Counted from the first letter of the stretch, positions 51,603 to 60,912 are shown. The stretch: DNA of 64,000 bases from Zhouia amylolytica (GCF_900116365.1 NZ_FPAG01000002.1:186001-250000); one strand, 5' to 3'. A program made the numbers and translations. Notes: generated by a model not told the origin, from the letters alone.

Positions 51603-53026
51603 AAGAAGTGTTCCATCAATTTTATAAAAGTTTTGAGGTTTTTATTGGTTTTTTTTCCGTGTCTTATATTTTGTTTTATTTGTTTTTAGCATTCCTTTCC
51701 TATTATGCCATAAAAAAATATATTAACTCAAAATATTATGTTCACGAAGACCTGTTATTGAAAGCAAAATATGTCAAAGGAGTTTCGGTTATTGCTCCTG
51801 CGTATAATGAAGGATTAACTATTGTCGATAATGTTAAATCACTGTTGTCATTAAATTATCCAAAAAGTGAAATCATTATTGTTAACGATGGAAGTTCTGA
51901 CGATACTTTAAAAAAATTAATTCGCGAGTTTGAACTGGTTAAGGTCGATTTTTATTATCGTGAACAGATTAAAACCCAAAAGGTTAGAGGTCATTATAAA
52001 TCTACAAACCCTATTTATGCAAAACTTTTAGTGGTGGATAAGGAGAATGGTAAAAGTAAAGCTGATGCCTCTAATGCAGGTATAAATTCATCGAAATATC
52101 CCCTCTTCATTTGTACTGATGTAGATTGTATCTTGAAAAAGGATACAATTATAAAACTTGTTAAACCTTTTTTAACTTATAAAAAGCGGGTAATTGCTAC
52201 AGGTGCAGCCATCAGGATATCCAATTCATGTGAAATTAAGGATGGGTTTTTAATGAAGGTACATTTCCCGAAAGGTTGGTATCCCAGGTTTCAGGAATTA
52301 GAGTACATCCGGGCTTTTATTTTTGGAAGAATGGCCTGGAGTCAACTGAACGGATTGTTGTTAGTGTCTGGAGGTTTGGGTATGTTTGATAAAGAAGTGG
52401 CAATTGCTGCAGGGGGGTATTGGCATAAATCTTTAGGTGAAGATATGGAGTTGGTTACTCGCATGCGTAAATATATGTATGATACGAAGCAGAAATTTTT
52501 AATTAAGTATATTCCAGAATCTCTTTGCTGGACAGAGGTTCCTGCTACCAGGGAAGTTTTTATCAGGCAGCGAACCAGATGGTCCAGAGGGTTAATTCAA
52601 ACACTTCAACTACATAAATCGATGCTTTTTAATCCTAAATATGGCAGAACGGGATTCTTAGTATTACCCTATTTTTTCGGATTCGAATTTTTAGTTCCGA
52701 TCATTGAGGTTTTAGGACTAATTATTATTATTGCTGCTTATTTTTTAGGTGATTTGAATGTTGAATTTTTGTTGTGGTCTTTGTTGGCGGTATATGTCTT
52801 TTACATAAATACAACTATGGTGTCTATTTTATTAGACGAGTTACTGTACAAGAATTATGCAAGCCTAAAGGAACTGTTGATCTTAATAGGGATGGCTATT
52901 ATTGAGCCTGTCGTATATCATCCGGTTAGTGTTTACTCCTCGTTAAAGGGGTATTGGCATTTTTTTGGCAGAAAGGAACAACGTTGGGGGGATATGCAAC
53001 GAAAAGGATTTAGTATTCAAAAATAA
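51599..53026 (+). CDS. Membrane-bound family-2 glycosyltransferase (polysaccharide synthase type)
   Basis: 475 residues. N-terminal membrane helix, then a GT-A catalytic domain: VIAPAYNEGLTI, IVNDGSSDDTL (UDP site), FICTDVDCILK (DxD), LGEDMELVTRMRKY (catalytic ED), and RQRTRWSRGLIQTL, the Q-x-x-R-W motif of processive synthases. Three or more C-terminal membrane helices follow. This is the layout of PgaC/cellulose-synthase-type enzymes that polymerise and pass a polysaccharide through the inner membrane. Sugar unknown. Confidence 0.92.
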   Translation: MKEVFHQFYKSFEVFIGFFSVSYILFYLFLAFLSYYAIKKYINSKYYVHEDLLLKAKYVKGVSVIAPAYNEGLTIVDNVKSLLSLNYPKSEIIIVNDGSSDDTLKKLIREFELVKVDFYYREQIKTQKVRGHYKSTNPIYAKLLVVDKENGKSKADASNAGINSSKYPLFICTDVDCILKKDTIIKLVKPFLTYKKRVIATGAAIRISNSCEIKDGFLMKVHFPKGWYPRFQELEYIRAFIFGRMAWSQLNGLLLVSGGLGMFDKEVAIAAGGYWHKSLGEDMELVTRMRKYMYDTKQKFLIKYIPESLCWTEVPATREVFIRQRTRWSRGLIQTLQLHKSMLFNPKYGRTGFLVLPYFFGFEFLVPIIEVLGLIIIIAAYFLGDLNVEFLLWSLLAVYVFYINTTMVSILLDELLYKNYASLKELLILIGMAIIEPVVYHPVSVYSSLKGYWHFFGRKEQRWGDMQRKGFSIQK

Positions 53027-53032
53027 CAGATA

Positions 53033-54301
53033 ATGATAAATAAAAGCTTAGGGAAGCTATTTTTCATCTTAGGATTAATTATGTGTAATATATCAGCAAT
53101 TATTGCACAGGAAATAAACCTGGATAGTTTATTAAATAAAACAATAGAAAGTATACGTGCCGAGGATTATCAAAAAGCGATACTGCAATCCCGGAAAGGA
53201 ATCTCGTTAGCTCCAGATTACTTAGATTTTAGAATATTTTTGGGAAGAGCATACCAGATGACACAGCAGAAGGATAGTGCCAGATATCAATTAAATTATG
53301 TTATTGATCATAATACAAACTATGAGTCTTCTTTCATTTATTTGTTGAATCTGGAGTTGGAAGACCAACGTTATAAGGATGCGATGTTGGTGGTTGATAA
53401 GGCCATAAGTGCACATCCGGATAACCGCATGTTCTATGGTAAAAAACTTCAGATCTATCAATTGCAAAACGATGACAAAGGGGAGAAGGAGTACCTTCAA
53501 GAACTTTTAATAAAATACCCTAATGATTCTGAGCTTCAACAACGTAAACTGATATTGGAAACCAAAAGTAAAAGTGACCGTTTTGGGATTAACTATACAT
53601 TTACCTCTATTAGTAGGGATGAAGTTGGACCATGGCATTTAGGAAGTTTACAGTTCATCAGGGAAAGGTCATGGGGCTCATTAATAGGACGGTTAAATTA
53701 TGCCGAGCGATTATCGAATGGAGAAAGTGTTGTGAATGGTATCCAATATGAATTGGCATCTTACTTTTTTATGGGGAAAAAGAAATTGAACTATTCCAAT
53801 GCTGGTATTTCATTTTCATCCGACGATGCATTTCCGGAGTTACGCCTTAATTACTCATATTATCATAATTACAGGAAGGGTTGGGAATCTGAAATAGGTG
53901 TTAGATATACCAGAAACAATAATCAGAATATTGTTTCCGGTGTATTGGGTCTTGGAAAATATTTAGGTTCTTATTGGATAAATTTGAGGTCTTACATTCA
54001 AGAGCAAGAAAGCAACTGGTATCCTGCATTGACATTAACAGCTCGTTATTATATGAATTCCAGGTTTGATTATTTTACCTTAATTACCGGCTATGGAAGC
54101 TCTCCTGATGAGCGTTCGATTCAAGGACAAATTGATCAGAGGTTAACACTAAACTCGTATCGGTTTGGCGCTGGTTATTACAAATTACTGAACGATCGTT
54201 TTATTACGGGTCTTCAGGCTGTTTATAATAATCAAGAATACATTGATAAACAACGACAAGATGAATTTGAAATTTTCCTGACCTTGCAATATAAGTTCTA
54301 G
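53033..54301 (+). CDS. YaiO-type outer-membrane beta-barrel protein with TPR domain
   Basis: 422 residues. Signal peptide (FILGLIMCNISAIIAQ), TPR-like repeats (about residues 30-175: SIRAEDYQKAILQSRKGISL and RMFYGKKLQIYQLQNDDK), then a strand-rich barrel from about 180 (RFGINYTFTSISRDEVGPWH) ending in a Phe (FEIFLTLQYKF). TPR plus barrel is the plan of outer-membrane polysaccharide secretins such as PgaA; the YaiO family name comes from E. coli. It should export the glycan made by the upstream GT2. Confidence 0.88.
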   Translation: MINKSLGKLFFILGLIMCNISAIIAQEINLDSLLNKTIESIRAEDYQKAILQSRKGISLAPDYLDFRIFLGRAYQMTQQKDSARYQLNYVIDHNTNYESSFIYLLNLELEDQRYKDAMLVVDKAISAHPDNRMFYGKKLQIYQLQNDDKGEKEYLQELLIKYPNDSELQQRKLILETKSKSDRFGINYTFTSISRDEVGPWHLGSLQFIRERSWGSLIGRLNYAERLSNGESVVNGIQYELASYFFMGKKKLNYSNAGISFSSDDAFPELRLNYSYYHNYRKGWESEIGVRYTRNNNQNIVSGVLGLGKYLGSYWINLRSYIQEQESNWYPALTLTARYYMNSRFDYFTLITGYGSSPDERSIQGQIDQRLTLNSYRFGAGYYKLLNDRFITGLQAVYNNQEYIDKQRQDEFEIFLTLQYKF

Positions 54302-54326
54302 TGTTAGGGGAGCGTTTATTTTATGT

Positions 54327-55094
54327 TTATTTGGTGTTTAATTGCAAGCTAACAGGGCAATGATCAGATCCCATTATATCATTATGTATTTTAACATCCT
54401 TAATGTGATCAAAAAAGTTCTGGGGAATTAAAAAATAATCCAGGCGCCAGCCTGTGTTTTTCGCACGGGAATTAAACCTATAGCTCCAATAGGTGTAGGC
54501 AACTTCGTCCGGATAAAGTTCTCTGAAGCTATCGACAAATCCCTCGTTTAAGAAATTATCCATACCATCTATTTCAATCTGTGTATAACCGGCTGTTTTG
54601 TTATAATTTGACTTGTCGTTTTTGAGATCAATAGCTCTATGGGCTACATTAAAATCCCCACAGGCAATCACAGGTTTCGTTTTATTTAGATTTTTTAAAT
54701 AGCTTAAAAAGTCGGCATCCCATTTTTGTCTGTAATCTAAACGAACGAGTCCTCTTCCGGAATTTGGTACATAAACATTCACCACATAAAAATCTGGATA
54801 TTCGGCACATATTATTCTGCCTTCCCGATCGTGTTCTTCAATGCCCATATCGTAGGTAACATTTAAAGGTTTTGTTTTCGAAAGTATTACGGTTCCGGAA
54901 TAACCTTTTTGATCGGCAGCATTACTGTAAATATTAAACGATGAGAGACCTGCCAGTGCTTTTTCAACTTCATCAGTTTGCGCTTTGGTTTCTTGAAGGC
55001 AAATAATATCAGCAGATAATTCCTCTACTGAATTCATAAATTCTTTTTTAAGAATGGCCCTTATACCATTTACATTCCATGTAGCTATGTTCAT
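54327..55094 (-). CDS. xth: Exodeoxyribonuclease III
   Basis: 255 residues. MNIATWNVNGIRAILKKEF, metal-binding Glu in ICLQETKAQ, active-site ACGDFNVAHRAID (Asp/Asn) and the final GSDHCPVSLQL (Asp/His) identify ExoIII/XthA of base-excision repair. Cytosolic AP endonuclease and 3' exonuclease. Convergent with the YaiO gene with 25 bp between them; no terminator is visible there. Confidence 0.96.
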   Translation of the reverse strand: MNIATWNVNGIRAILKKEFMNSVEELSADIICLQETKAQTDEVEKALAGLSSFNIYSNAADQKGYSGTVILSKTKPLNVTYDMGIEEHDREGRIICAEYPDFYVVNVYVPNSGRGLVRLDYRQKWDADFLSYLKNLNKTKPVIACGDFNVAHRAIDLKNDKSNYNKTAGYTQIEIDGMDNFLNEGFVDSFRELYPDEVAYTYWSYRFNSRAKNTGWRLDYFLIPQNFFDHIKDVKIHNDIMGSDHCPVSLQLNTK

Positions 55095-55188
55095 GTTTTG
55101 CTGATTCTAGATTTAATTACAAGGTACTGATTGTTGATTTATTTACAAGGAATTATTTTAATATCTGATAAAGTAATATATCAGTAGT

Positions 55189-56460
55189 TTAAATAAAGGA
55201 TCCAATAAGAATGTACAGAATGCCGGTTAAAAGTATAAGCCCAAATGCGTATGCCACTATTTTTTTAGTTGAGTTGGAGCCTCTTATCATGGTGATTATC
55301 AATTTTACGATCAGGTTGCTTAAGGCGGCAGTAATTATTACAAAAGTGGCTAGCTGTAATTTATCAGTTCCAAGATAAAATTTTGCCAAACTAATTGTTA
55401 TGGCATCGGTATCAGCAAGACCGGCTACAATTGCAGAGTAGTACAACCCGGTGTCACCAAATATCTTATTACTATAGTGTACTACATAAAGTATAATTAC
55501 ATAGAGTAGACCGAATCCGATGGCACTTATTATATTCAGGGGGTTACCGATGTTAATTTCTGAATTTGGCTCTTCGCCAGGCTTTTTGATCAGTATAATG
55601 GAAGAAATGGTGCAAATTATGGTCAAGAGTCCGAACGGAATTATAATATAGCCTAATATTGCTTTGTTGAAAATGGAGGCAATAACGATTAGTCTGACAA
55701 ACATAATTCCTGTAGCGATTATTATTCCGGCTGCATATTTTTTAGATAGTCCTGGAGTTTCTTTACTTCGGGATGCATACATCCAGGTAACCGCCGTACT
55801 GGAAACCATTCCTCCTAAAATTGCGGTAAGTAAGATTCCTTTTTTAGCTCCTCGATATTTTACCAAAAAATAACCAATGAAATTGATAAATGAAATTATT
55901 ACCACGATGGTTCCAATTTCAAAAGGATTTAACAGGTCTTGTGGTCCGTAGTTTTGATTGGGTAAAAAAGGAAGAATTAATAAGGATATGATGGAGAACT
56001 TTATAAATGCAAATAATTCTTCTGAGGTGATATTTTTAATAAATGACCGGAAAGTAGTCTTCAGGGATAGTAGAGTAACAATAATGACAGCAGTCGCAAT
56101 GGCTTCCTTTTCCAGATGATTGGCAACCATAACTCCCAAAATGAAAGTAGAGGTGAGTGCTAATATGGTGGTTATACCCATCATAATATTTTTACTGATG
56201 ACAGCCACATGGCTTATGGCAAGAAAAATTAAAAAAGCGGCCAGGGCGATAATTACCAACCAACTAGAATATGTAGAAGATAATATACCAAGAATGTAAC
56301 CCAATATTGCCACTATGGGAAAGGTGCGAATTCCGGCAAAAACCTTTTTCTCTTCTTTTAATTTATCATATTCCCGCTCCAGTCCAATAATCAAACCTAT
56401 TCCCGTACTAATGAGAATACCCAAAATAAACGGATCAATATAGGTTGTTATTTCTGACAT
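55189..56460 (-). CDS. MgtC/SapB-DUF4010 family membrane protein
   Basis: 423 residues, about twelve membrane helices. N-terminal half is MgtC-like (GLIIGLEREYDKLKEEKKVF, then AGIRTFPIVAILGYILG), the second half is DUF4010 (RGAKKGILLTAILGGMVSST, then SAIVAGLADTDAITISLAKF). Function unknown, linked in other bacteria to magnesium or envelope homeostasis. Monocistronic. Confidence 0.9.
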   Translation of the reverse strand: MSEITTYIDPFILGILISTGIGLIIGLEREYDKLKEEKKVFAGIRTFPIVAILGYILGILSSTYSSWLVIIALAAFLIFLAISHVAVISKNIMMGITTILALTSTFILGVMVANHLEKEAIATAVIIVTLLSLKTTFRSFIKNITSEELFAFIKFSIISLLILPFLPNQNYGPQDLLNPFEIGTIVVIISFINFIGYFLVKYRGAKKGILLTAILGGMVSSTAVTWMYASRSKETPGLSKKYAAGIIIATGIMFVRLIVIASIFNKAILGYIIIPFGLLTIICTISSIILIKKPGEEPNSEINIGNPLNIISAIGFGLLYVIILYVVHYSNKIFGDTGLYYSAIVAGLADTDAITISLAKFYLGTDKLQLATFVIITAALSNLIVKLIITMIRGSNSTKKIVAYAFGLILLTGILYILIGSFI

Positions 56461-56817
56461 TTTATAATTGTTGTTGATTGTATACTAGTTGGCAAGGGTA
56501 GGGTAAAGTTACGCTCGTGTTTCAAGCAATTATATGATAATCATCAATGGGGTAATTGGCAATAAATTTTTTCAGTTCTATATAAAGGCTCCTGTAAGTT
56601 ACTTTGTATTGGGGTAACACTTTTATTCATGGTAAGAATTTCGATTTAAAGGGTAAAAAGCATTCTTTTTATTATATATTAGCTTAAAATCATGAGCTTC
56701 AATAATGTTAAAAAGTAGTTTAAAACTTCTATAAAGTTAAGATATAACTGATTGATTTACAAAGTATTTTTAGGCTTTAAACGCTTATTAATATTAACTT
56801 TTTAAATTAATCAAATC
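56461..56817. other. AT-rich intergenic region ahead of the small lipoprotein
   Basis: Between the MgtC-type gene (minus strand) and the small lipoprotein (plus strand). No open reading frame, RNA family or long inverted repeat recognised. It should hold the divergent promoters, but no full consensus pair is visible. Confidence 0.5.
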
Positions 56818-56961
56818 ATGAAAAAATTATTTTTAGTTGCTTTAATCATCGGAGGACTTGTAATTTCTTGTACCCCTGACAGCAATGTTCAAGAAACAAA
56901 TGAAACATACGGATATGCCATCGACAAAGACTCAATTGTTACTCCAGGAGGGAGAGATTAA
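56818..56961 (+). CDS. Small lipoprotein, 47 residues, overlapping the next gene
   Basis: ATG 56818 to TAA 56961. The lipoprotein signal is complete (MKKLFLVALIIGGLVISC), leaving a mature peptide of only about 30 residues that ends YAIDKDSIVTPGGRD. Too short for usual gene finders, but the signal peptide with lipobox in the right place and the AT-rich Bacteroidota-type leader argue that it is real. It overlaps the four-TM gene in another frame by 47-77 bp. The short mature peptide could be a surface peptide or signalling precursor; this is inference. Confidence 0.65.
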   Translation: MKKLFLVALIIGGLVISCTPDSNVQETNETYGYAIDKDSIVTPGGRD

Positions 56962-57385
56962 AACATTTAAATTAGAAGTAATTGTATTAGGCGTAATAGC
57001 AACCATAGGTTCTATTGCGCCTTTTATACATATATTTTATATTAAATCAGGTATCGAAGGAATTTTTGGATTTCCTACCATGGAGTCATTCTGGTATGCT
57101 GCTGGTTTTCCAATTATGGTTATATGTTATGGTTTAATCCTTCATCATGTTTCTGACAGGTTAGGGGACTTAGAAAAACCATTTAAGTTGATTTCGCATT
57201 TGGCTTTATGTGTTGGGTTTTATTTTATTGTTTGGATTTTTATCCCATCGATATCAGACTTTCCGAGTTGGGCCTATTACATAGCAATTGTTCTAATAGC
57301 AATTGTGTGCAGTGTATTTACCATTTGGCTTTATGGCTTTATACCTTCTTCAGATAAGTTAGAAAAGATTAACAGATCTTCATAA
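56885..57385 (+). CDS. Four-TM membrane protein of unknown function
   Basis: Up to 166 residues; ATG 56885, 56900 and 56915 are all in frame and the last (MPSTKTQLLLQEGEIK) looks most natural. Four membrane helices: LEVIVLGVIATIGSIAPFIH, FWYAAGFPIMVICYGLILHH, LISHLALCVGFYFIVWIFI and WAYYIAIVLIAIVCSVFTIW. No family recognised. Its start lies inside the 47-codon lipoprotein gene in another frame, so the two are probably expressed together. Cytosolic C-terminal tail is short and polar. Confidence 0.68.
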   Translation: MFKKQMKHTDMPSTKTQLLLQEGEIKTFKLEVIVLGVIATIGSIAPFIHIFYIKSGIEGIFGFPTMESFWYAAGFPIMVICYGLILHHVSDRLGDLEKPFKLISHLALCVGFYFIVWIFIPSISDFPSWAYYIAIVLIAIVCSVFTIWLYGFIPSSDKLEKINRSS

Positions 57386-57601
57386 TACTGAATTTCCGGG
57401 TTCAATGATTCATTTTTTAATTATGACCTATGGAAACACGTGAGTATTTCAATTCGGTTAGTGATAAAGTTACTCCTGCTAAACCTTAAATGGTTGCTGA
57501 GGTGTAGAAGTTAGCTTTTGTACGCTGTGGTTACTATCTCTATGCTATCAAAGTATAGTCTAATTTCCATCCTTGCTAGTTTTTAGCTCAATTGACCCTA
57601 C

Positions 57602-57618
57602 CAGTTGCTACTAGTTGC
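57602..57618 (+). promoter_or_regulatory. Candidate operator: direct repeat AGTTGC before the GntR gene
   Basis: AGTTGC occurs twice (near 57604 and 57614) around TACT, forming CAGTTGCTACTAGTTGC, 25-40 bp before the regulator ATG and next to a TATTTTTG box (57629-57636). It may be the autoregulatory site; the box sits so near the ATG that a leaderless transcript would be implied. Confidence 0.3.
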
Positions 57619-57640
57619 TTTCTTTTTGTATTTTTGAGAT

Positions 57641-58639
57641 ATGGAAGTCATAAGGGTAAAGAATGATATAGGGATACCAAAGTATCAACAGATCATCAGG
57701 TCTATAGAAAGCGCCATATTAGCGAAGGAGTTAGTTAAGGGCGATAAGTTGCCGTCAATCAATAACGTAAAGCATAAATTTTCGCTTTCACGCGATACAG
57801 TATTGCTGGCATTTAATGATTTAAAGACCCGGGGCATAATTCAATCAATTCCGGGAAAGGGATATTATGTTGCTAAAACAACTTTAGATGTAACACGCCG
57901 CGTCTTTTTGTTATTTGATGAATTAAATGCTTTTAAGGAAGATTTGTATAATTCGTTTTTACAGAATATAGAGGACAACGTAGAGGTTGATATTTATTTT
58001 CATCATTTCAATAAAAAGCTTTTTTCTAAACTGATTAATGATAGCTTAGGTAATTATAGCTACTATATCATTATGCCTGCAAATTTCAAGGAAATAGCTG
58101 ATGTAATTCAGTTGTTGCCACATGATAAAGTTTTTATTGTCGATCAGTTATCTGAAGAACTTTCAGATTATCCATCGGTGTATCAAAACTTTAAAAAAGA
58201 CATGTATTTCGGATTGGAAAAGTTAAGCAAGCAGTTAAAAAGGTATCAACAATTAAAGCTTGTATTCGACCCTAAAAAACAGCCTTTGGGAATGCTCGAA
58301 GGATTCGAATTATTTTGTAAAGGATTCGGACTTCATTATTCTCATTATAACTCTGTCGAAGAAGCTAAACTCAGTTATAAAGATGCCGTTCTTGTCCTCG
58401 ATGATAAGGATTTAATTGAAGCTGTCAAAATCGCAAAAATAGGCTCCCTAAATATCGGGCAGGACCTTGGCATTATCTCCTATAACGAGGCTCCATTGAA
58501 GGAAGTTGTCGCTAACGGTATTACTACATTTTCTACTGACTTTAAACATATGGGGAAGACCATGGCAGAAATGATTATGAGAAATCAGAGGATGCAAATT
58601 GAAAACAGGAATATCGTTATAAACAGAAACTCATTATAA
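57641..58639 (+). CDS. GntR-type regulator with LacI-like sugar-binding domain
   Basis: 332 residues. GntR winged helix at the N-terminus (IPKYQQIIRSIESAILAKEL, KLPSINNVKHKFSLSRDTVL, GIIQSIPGKGYYVAKTTLD), then a periplasmic-binding-protein-like domain (FIVDQLSEELSDYPSVYQNF, then GSLNIGQDLGIISYNEAP). This GntR head with LacI-type effector domain is the layout of AraR of Bacillus. It begins 16 bp before galK, so it likely regulates galactose use and senses galactose or a derivative. Confidence 0.87.
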   Translation: MEVIRVKNDIGIPKYQQIIRSIESAILAKELVKGDKLPSINNVKHKFSLSRDTVLLAFNDLKTRGIIQSIPGKGYYVAKTTLDVTRRVFLLFDELNAFKEDLYNSFLQNIEDNVEVDIYFHHFNKKLFSKLINDSLGNYSYYIIMPANFKEIADVIQLLPHDKVFIVDQLSEELSDYPSVYQNFKKDMYFGLEKLSKQLKRYQQLKLVFDPKKQPLGMLEGFELFCKGFGLHYSHYNSVEEAKLSYKDAVLVLDDKDLIEAVKIAKIGSLNIGQDLGIISYNEAPLKEVVANGITTFSTDFKHMGKTMAEMIMRNQRMQIENRNIVINRNSL

Positions 58640-58655
58640 ACATAAATAACAAAAA

Positions 58656-59822
58656 TTGAACCAAACAATTACCTCTAGATTACAAACTGAATTTATAGCC
58701 CGGTTTGGTAATGAACCGATTGTAATAGCATCACCAGGGAGAATAAATTTAATAGGTGAACATACTGATTATAATAATGGTTTTGTAATGCCGGCAGCCA
58801 TAGATAAAAAGATTTATTGTGCAATGGCAAAGAATGGTACCTCAGACCAATGTACCATAAATTCATTAAGTTTAAACGATAGTTTTAGTTTTAAGCTGGA
58901 TGCGATAGAAAGGAATGAATCAACGAATTGGATTAATTATATAATTGGGGTTGTCGCCATTATTCGTAAAGAGCATAAGCTCGATGCAGGATTTGATATT
59001 TTAATAGATAGTGATTTGCCTTTAGGAGCTGGCCTTTCTTCATCAGCAGCTCTCGAAAACGCTATAGCATTTGGCTTAAACCGGATGTTTAAACTGGCGA
59101 TACCGAAAGAAAAGCTTATATATATATCTCAGGAGGCAGAACATACGTATGCGCTGGTAGAATGCGGAATCATGGATCAATATTCTTCTGCTTTTGGTAA
59201 GGAAGACCACCTATTGATGCTAGATTGTCAAAGTATCAGTTCGGAAGATATACCCGCAATATTTGAGCCGTATGAGCTTTGGTTGTTAAATACGAATGTT
59301 TCCCATAATCTTGCTGAAAGCGAATATAATATCAGGAGGCAAGAGTGCAGAGCGGCTATTCAATTAATTAATGAAAAGTTTAAGACAATTGATAGTTTTA
59401 GAGATCTGACCATTGAGGATATTCCGAATCTCGAGAAAATTTTACCAGAAATTCTTTTTAAAAGGGTTTCGTATGTAATAGAAGAAAATGAAAGAGTTGT
59501 AAAAGCTGCTACTGCTCTTAAAGATAATGATCTGGTTACCTTCGGTAAAATGCTTTACGAAGCTCATGAAGGGCAGCAAAATAAATATGAAGTAAGCTGT
59601 AGGGAGTTGGACTTTTTAGTAGATTACTCCAGAGAGGTTTCAGAAGTGCTGGGCTCCAGGATGATGGGAGGTGGTTTTGGCGGTTGTACTATTAATTTAA
59701 TTCATAAGGATATAGCGGAATCTTATGTTAATGATATTGCAACGGCTTATGAAAAAGAGTTTCAGATTGCCCTTACCCCGTTGAAAGTAAATATAGATAA
59801 AGGAACATATATTTTAGATTAA
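58656..59822 (+). CDS. galK: Galactokinase
   Basis: 388 residues, TTG start (MNQTITSRLQTEFIARFGNE matches the family N-terminus, so the rare start is probably real). GHMP kinase motifs: SPGRINLIGEHTDYNNGFV, LPLGAGLSSSAALENAI and MMGGGFGGCTINLIH. Phosphorylates galactose to galactose-1-phosphate (Leloir pathway). Follows the regulator by 16 bp and precedes galT by 1 bp. Confidence 0.96.
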   Translation: MNQTITSRLQTEFIARFGNEPIVIASPGRINLIGEHTDYNNGFVMPAAIDKKIYCAMAKNGTSDQCTINSLSLNDSFSFKLDAIERNESTNWINYIIGVVAIIRKEHKLDAGFDILIDSDLPLGAGLSSSAALENAIAFGLNRMFKLAIPKEKLIYISQEAEHTYALVECGIMDQYSSAFGKEDHLLMLDCQSISSEDIPAIFEPYELWLLNTNVSHNLAESEYNIRRQECRAAIQLINEKFKTIDSFRDLTIEDIPNLEKILPEILFKRVSYVIEENERVVKAATALKDNDLVTFGKMLYEAHEGQQNKYEVSCRELDFLVDYSREVSEVLGSRMMGGGFGGCTINLIHKDIAESYVNDIATAYEKEFQIALTPLKVNIDKGTYILD

Positions 59823-59823
59823 G

Positions 59824-60864
59824 ATGGAAGATTTGATTTATAATAAACCACATAGAAGGTATAATATATTGACCGGAGAATGGATTTTGGTTTCACCTCA
59901 CAGAACTAAAAGACCCTGGCAGGGGAAAACAGAGGATAAGGTTGAGGTCAAGACAGTTACCTATGATCCTTCTTGTTATCTATGTCCGGGTAATGAAAGA
60001 GCTTCAGGTGATAAAAATCCAAATTATGAACATGTCTATACTTTCACAAATGATTTCGCAGCCTTATTACCTGATGTGGAAGCAGAAGAAGTAAATGAGG
60101 GCTTGTTTAAAGCGGCAACCGAGGAAGGTATATGTAAGGTTGTCTGTTTTTCGCCAGACCATTCACTGACTTTACCTTTGATGAAAGAGGAAGATATTAC
60201 CAGGGTAGTACAAAAATGGAAAGAGGAATATATTGAGTTAGGGGGTAAGGATGGTATTAATAATGTTCAGATTTTTGAAAACAAAGGGGCTATAATGGGG
60301 TGTAGTAACCCTCACCCACATGGTCAAATCTGGGCACAGCGATCTATTCCTGAAGAAATTATCAAAAAAACGGAAAATCAAAAAGTATATTGGGAACAGC
60401 ATAATAAGAGTTTGTTGCAAGCCTATATAGAGCAAGAGAAGGAGGTAAATGAACGAATTTTAGTTGAGAATGAATATTTTGTTGCTTTGGTACCTTATTG
60501 GGCGGTATGGCCTTATGAGGCTATGATAGTACCAAAAAGACATATTCAAAGTATTGATCAACTTCAGGAGGAGGAAGAAAAAGCATTTGCTTCGATTATT
60601 AAAAAGCTCACCATAAAGTTTGATAATTTATTTGAAACTTCATTTCCTTATTCAGCAGGAATACATCAAAAACCGACTGATGGAAAGGAGCACCCTGAAT
60701 GGCATTTTCACATGTCTTTTTATCCGCCACTTCTGCGTTCATCAACAGTAAAGAAGTTCATGGTAGGATATGAGATGTTTGCCAATCCACAACGCGATAT
60801 TACAGCCGAGCAGGCAGCAAATACATTAAACGCACTTTCTGAGGTTCACTACCTCAAAAGGTAA
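59824..60864 (+). CDS. galT: UDP-glucose--hexose-1-phosphate uridylyltransferase
   Basis: 346 residues. Zinc-site cysteines CYLCPGNERASG, the active-site SNPHPHGQIWAQ with the nucleophilic His, and C-terminal GIHQKPTDGKEHPEWHFHMS complete the GalT pattern. It swaps UMP between UDP-glucose and galactose-1-phosphate. No galM, galE or sugar transporter is in the operon; these must be elsewhere. Confidence 0.96.
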   Translation: MEDLIYNKPHRRYNILTGEWILVSPHRTKRPWQGKTEDKVEVKTVTYDPSCYLCPGNERASGDKNPNYEHVYTFTNDFAALLPDVEAEEVNEGLFKAATEEGICKVVCFSPDHSLTLPLMKEEDITRVVQKWKEEYIELGGKDGINNVQIFENKGAIMGCSNPHPHGQIWAQRSIPEEIIKKTENQKVYWEQHNKSLLQAYIEQEKEVNERILVENEYFVALVPYWAVWPYEAMIVPKRHIQSIDQLQEEEEKAFASIIKKLTIKFDNLFETSFPYSAGIHQKPTDGKEHPEWHFHMSFYPPLLRSSTVKKFMVGYEMFANPQRDITAEQAANTLNALSEVHYLKR

Positions 60865-60881
60865 CCACCAAAACTTTGTTC

Positions 60882-60912
60882 AAAAGGTTGACTTAAATAG
60901 TCAACCTTTTTA
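60882..60912. terminator. Bidirectional terminator after galT
   Basis: AAAAGGTTGACT (60882-60893), loop TAAAT, AGTCAACCTTTT (60899-60910). A 12-bp stem with T-runs both ways. The TAA of the convergent coiled-coil gene lies inside the right edge. Confidence 0.93.
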
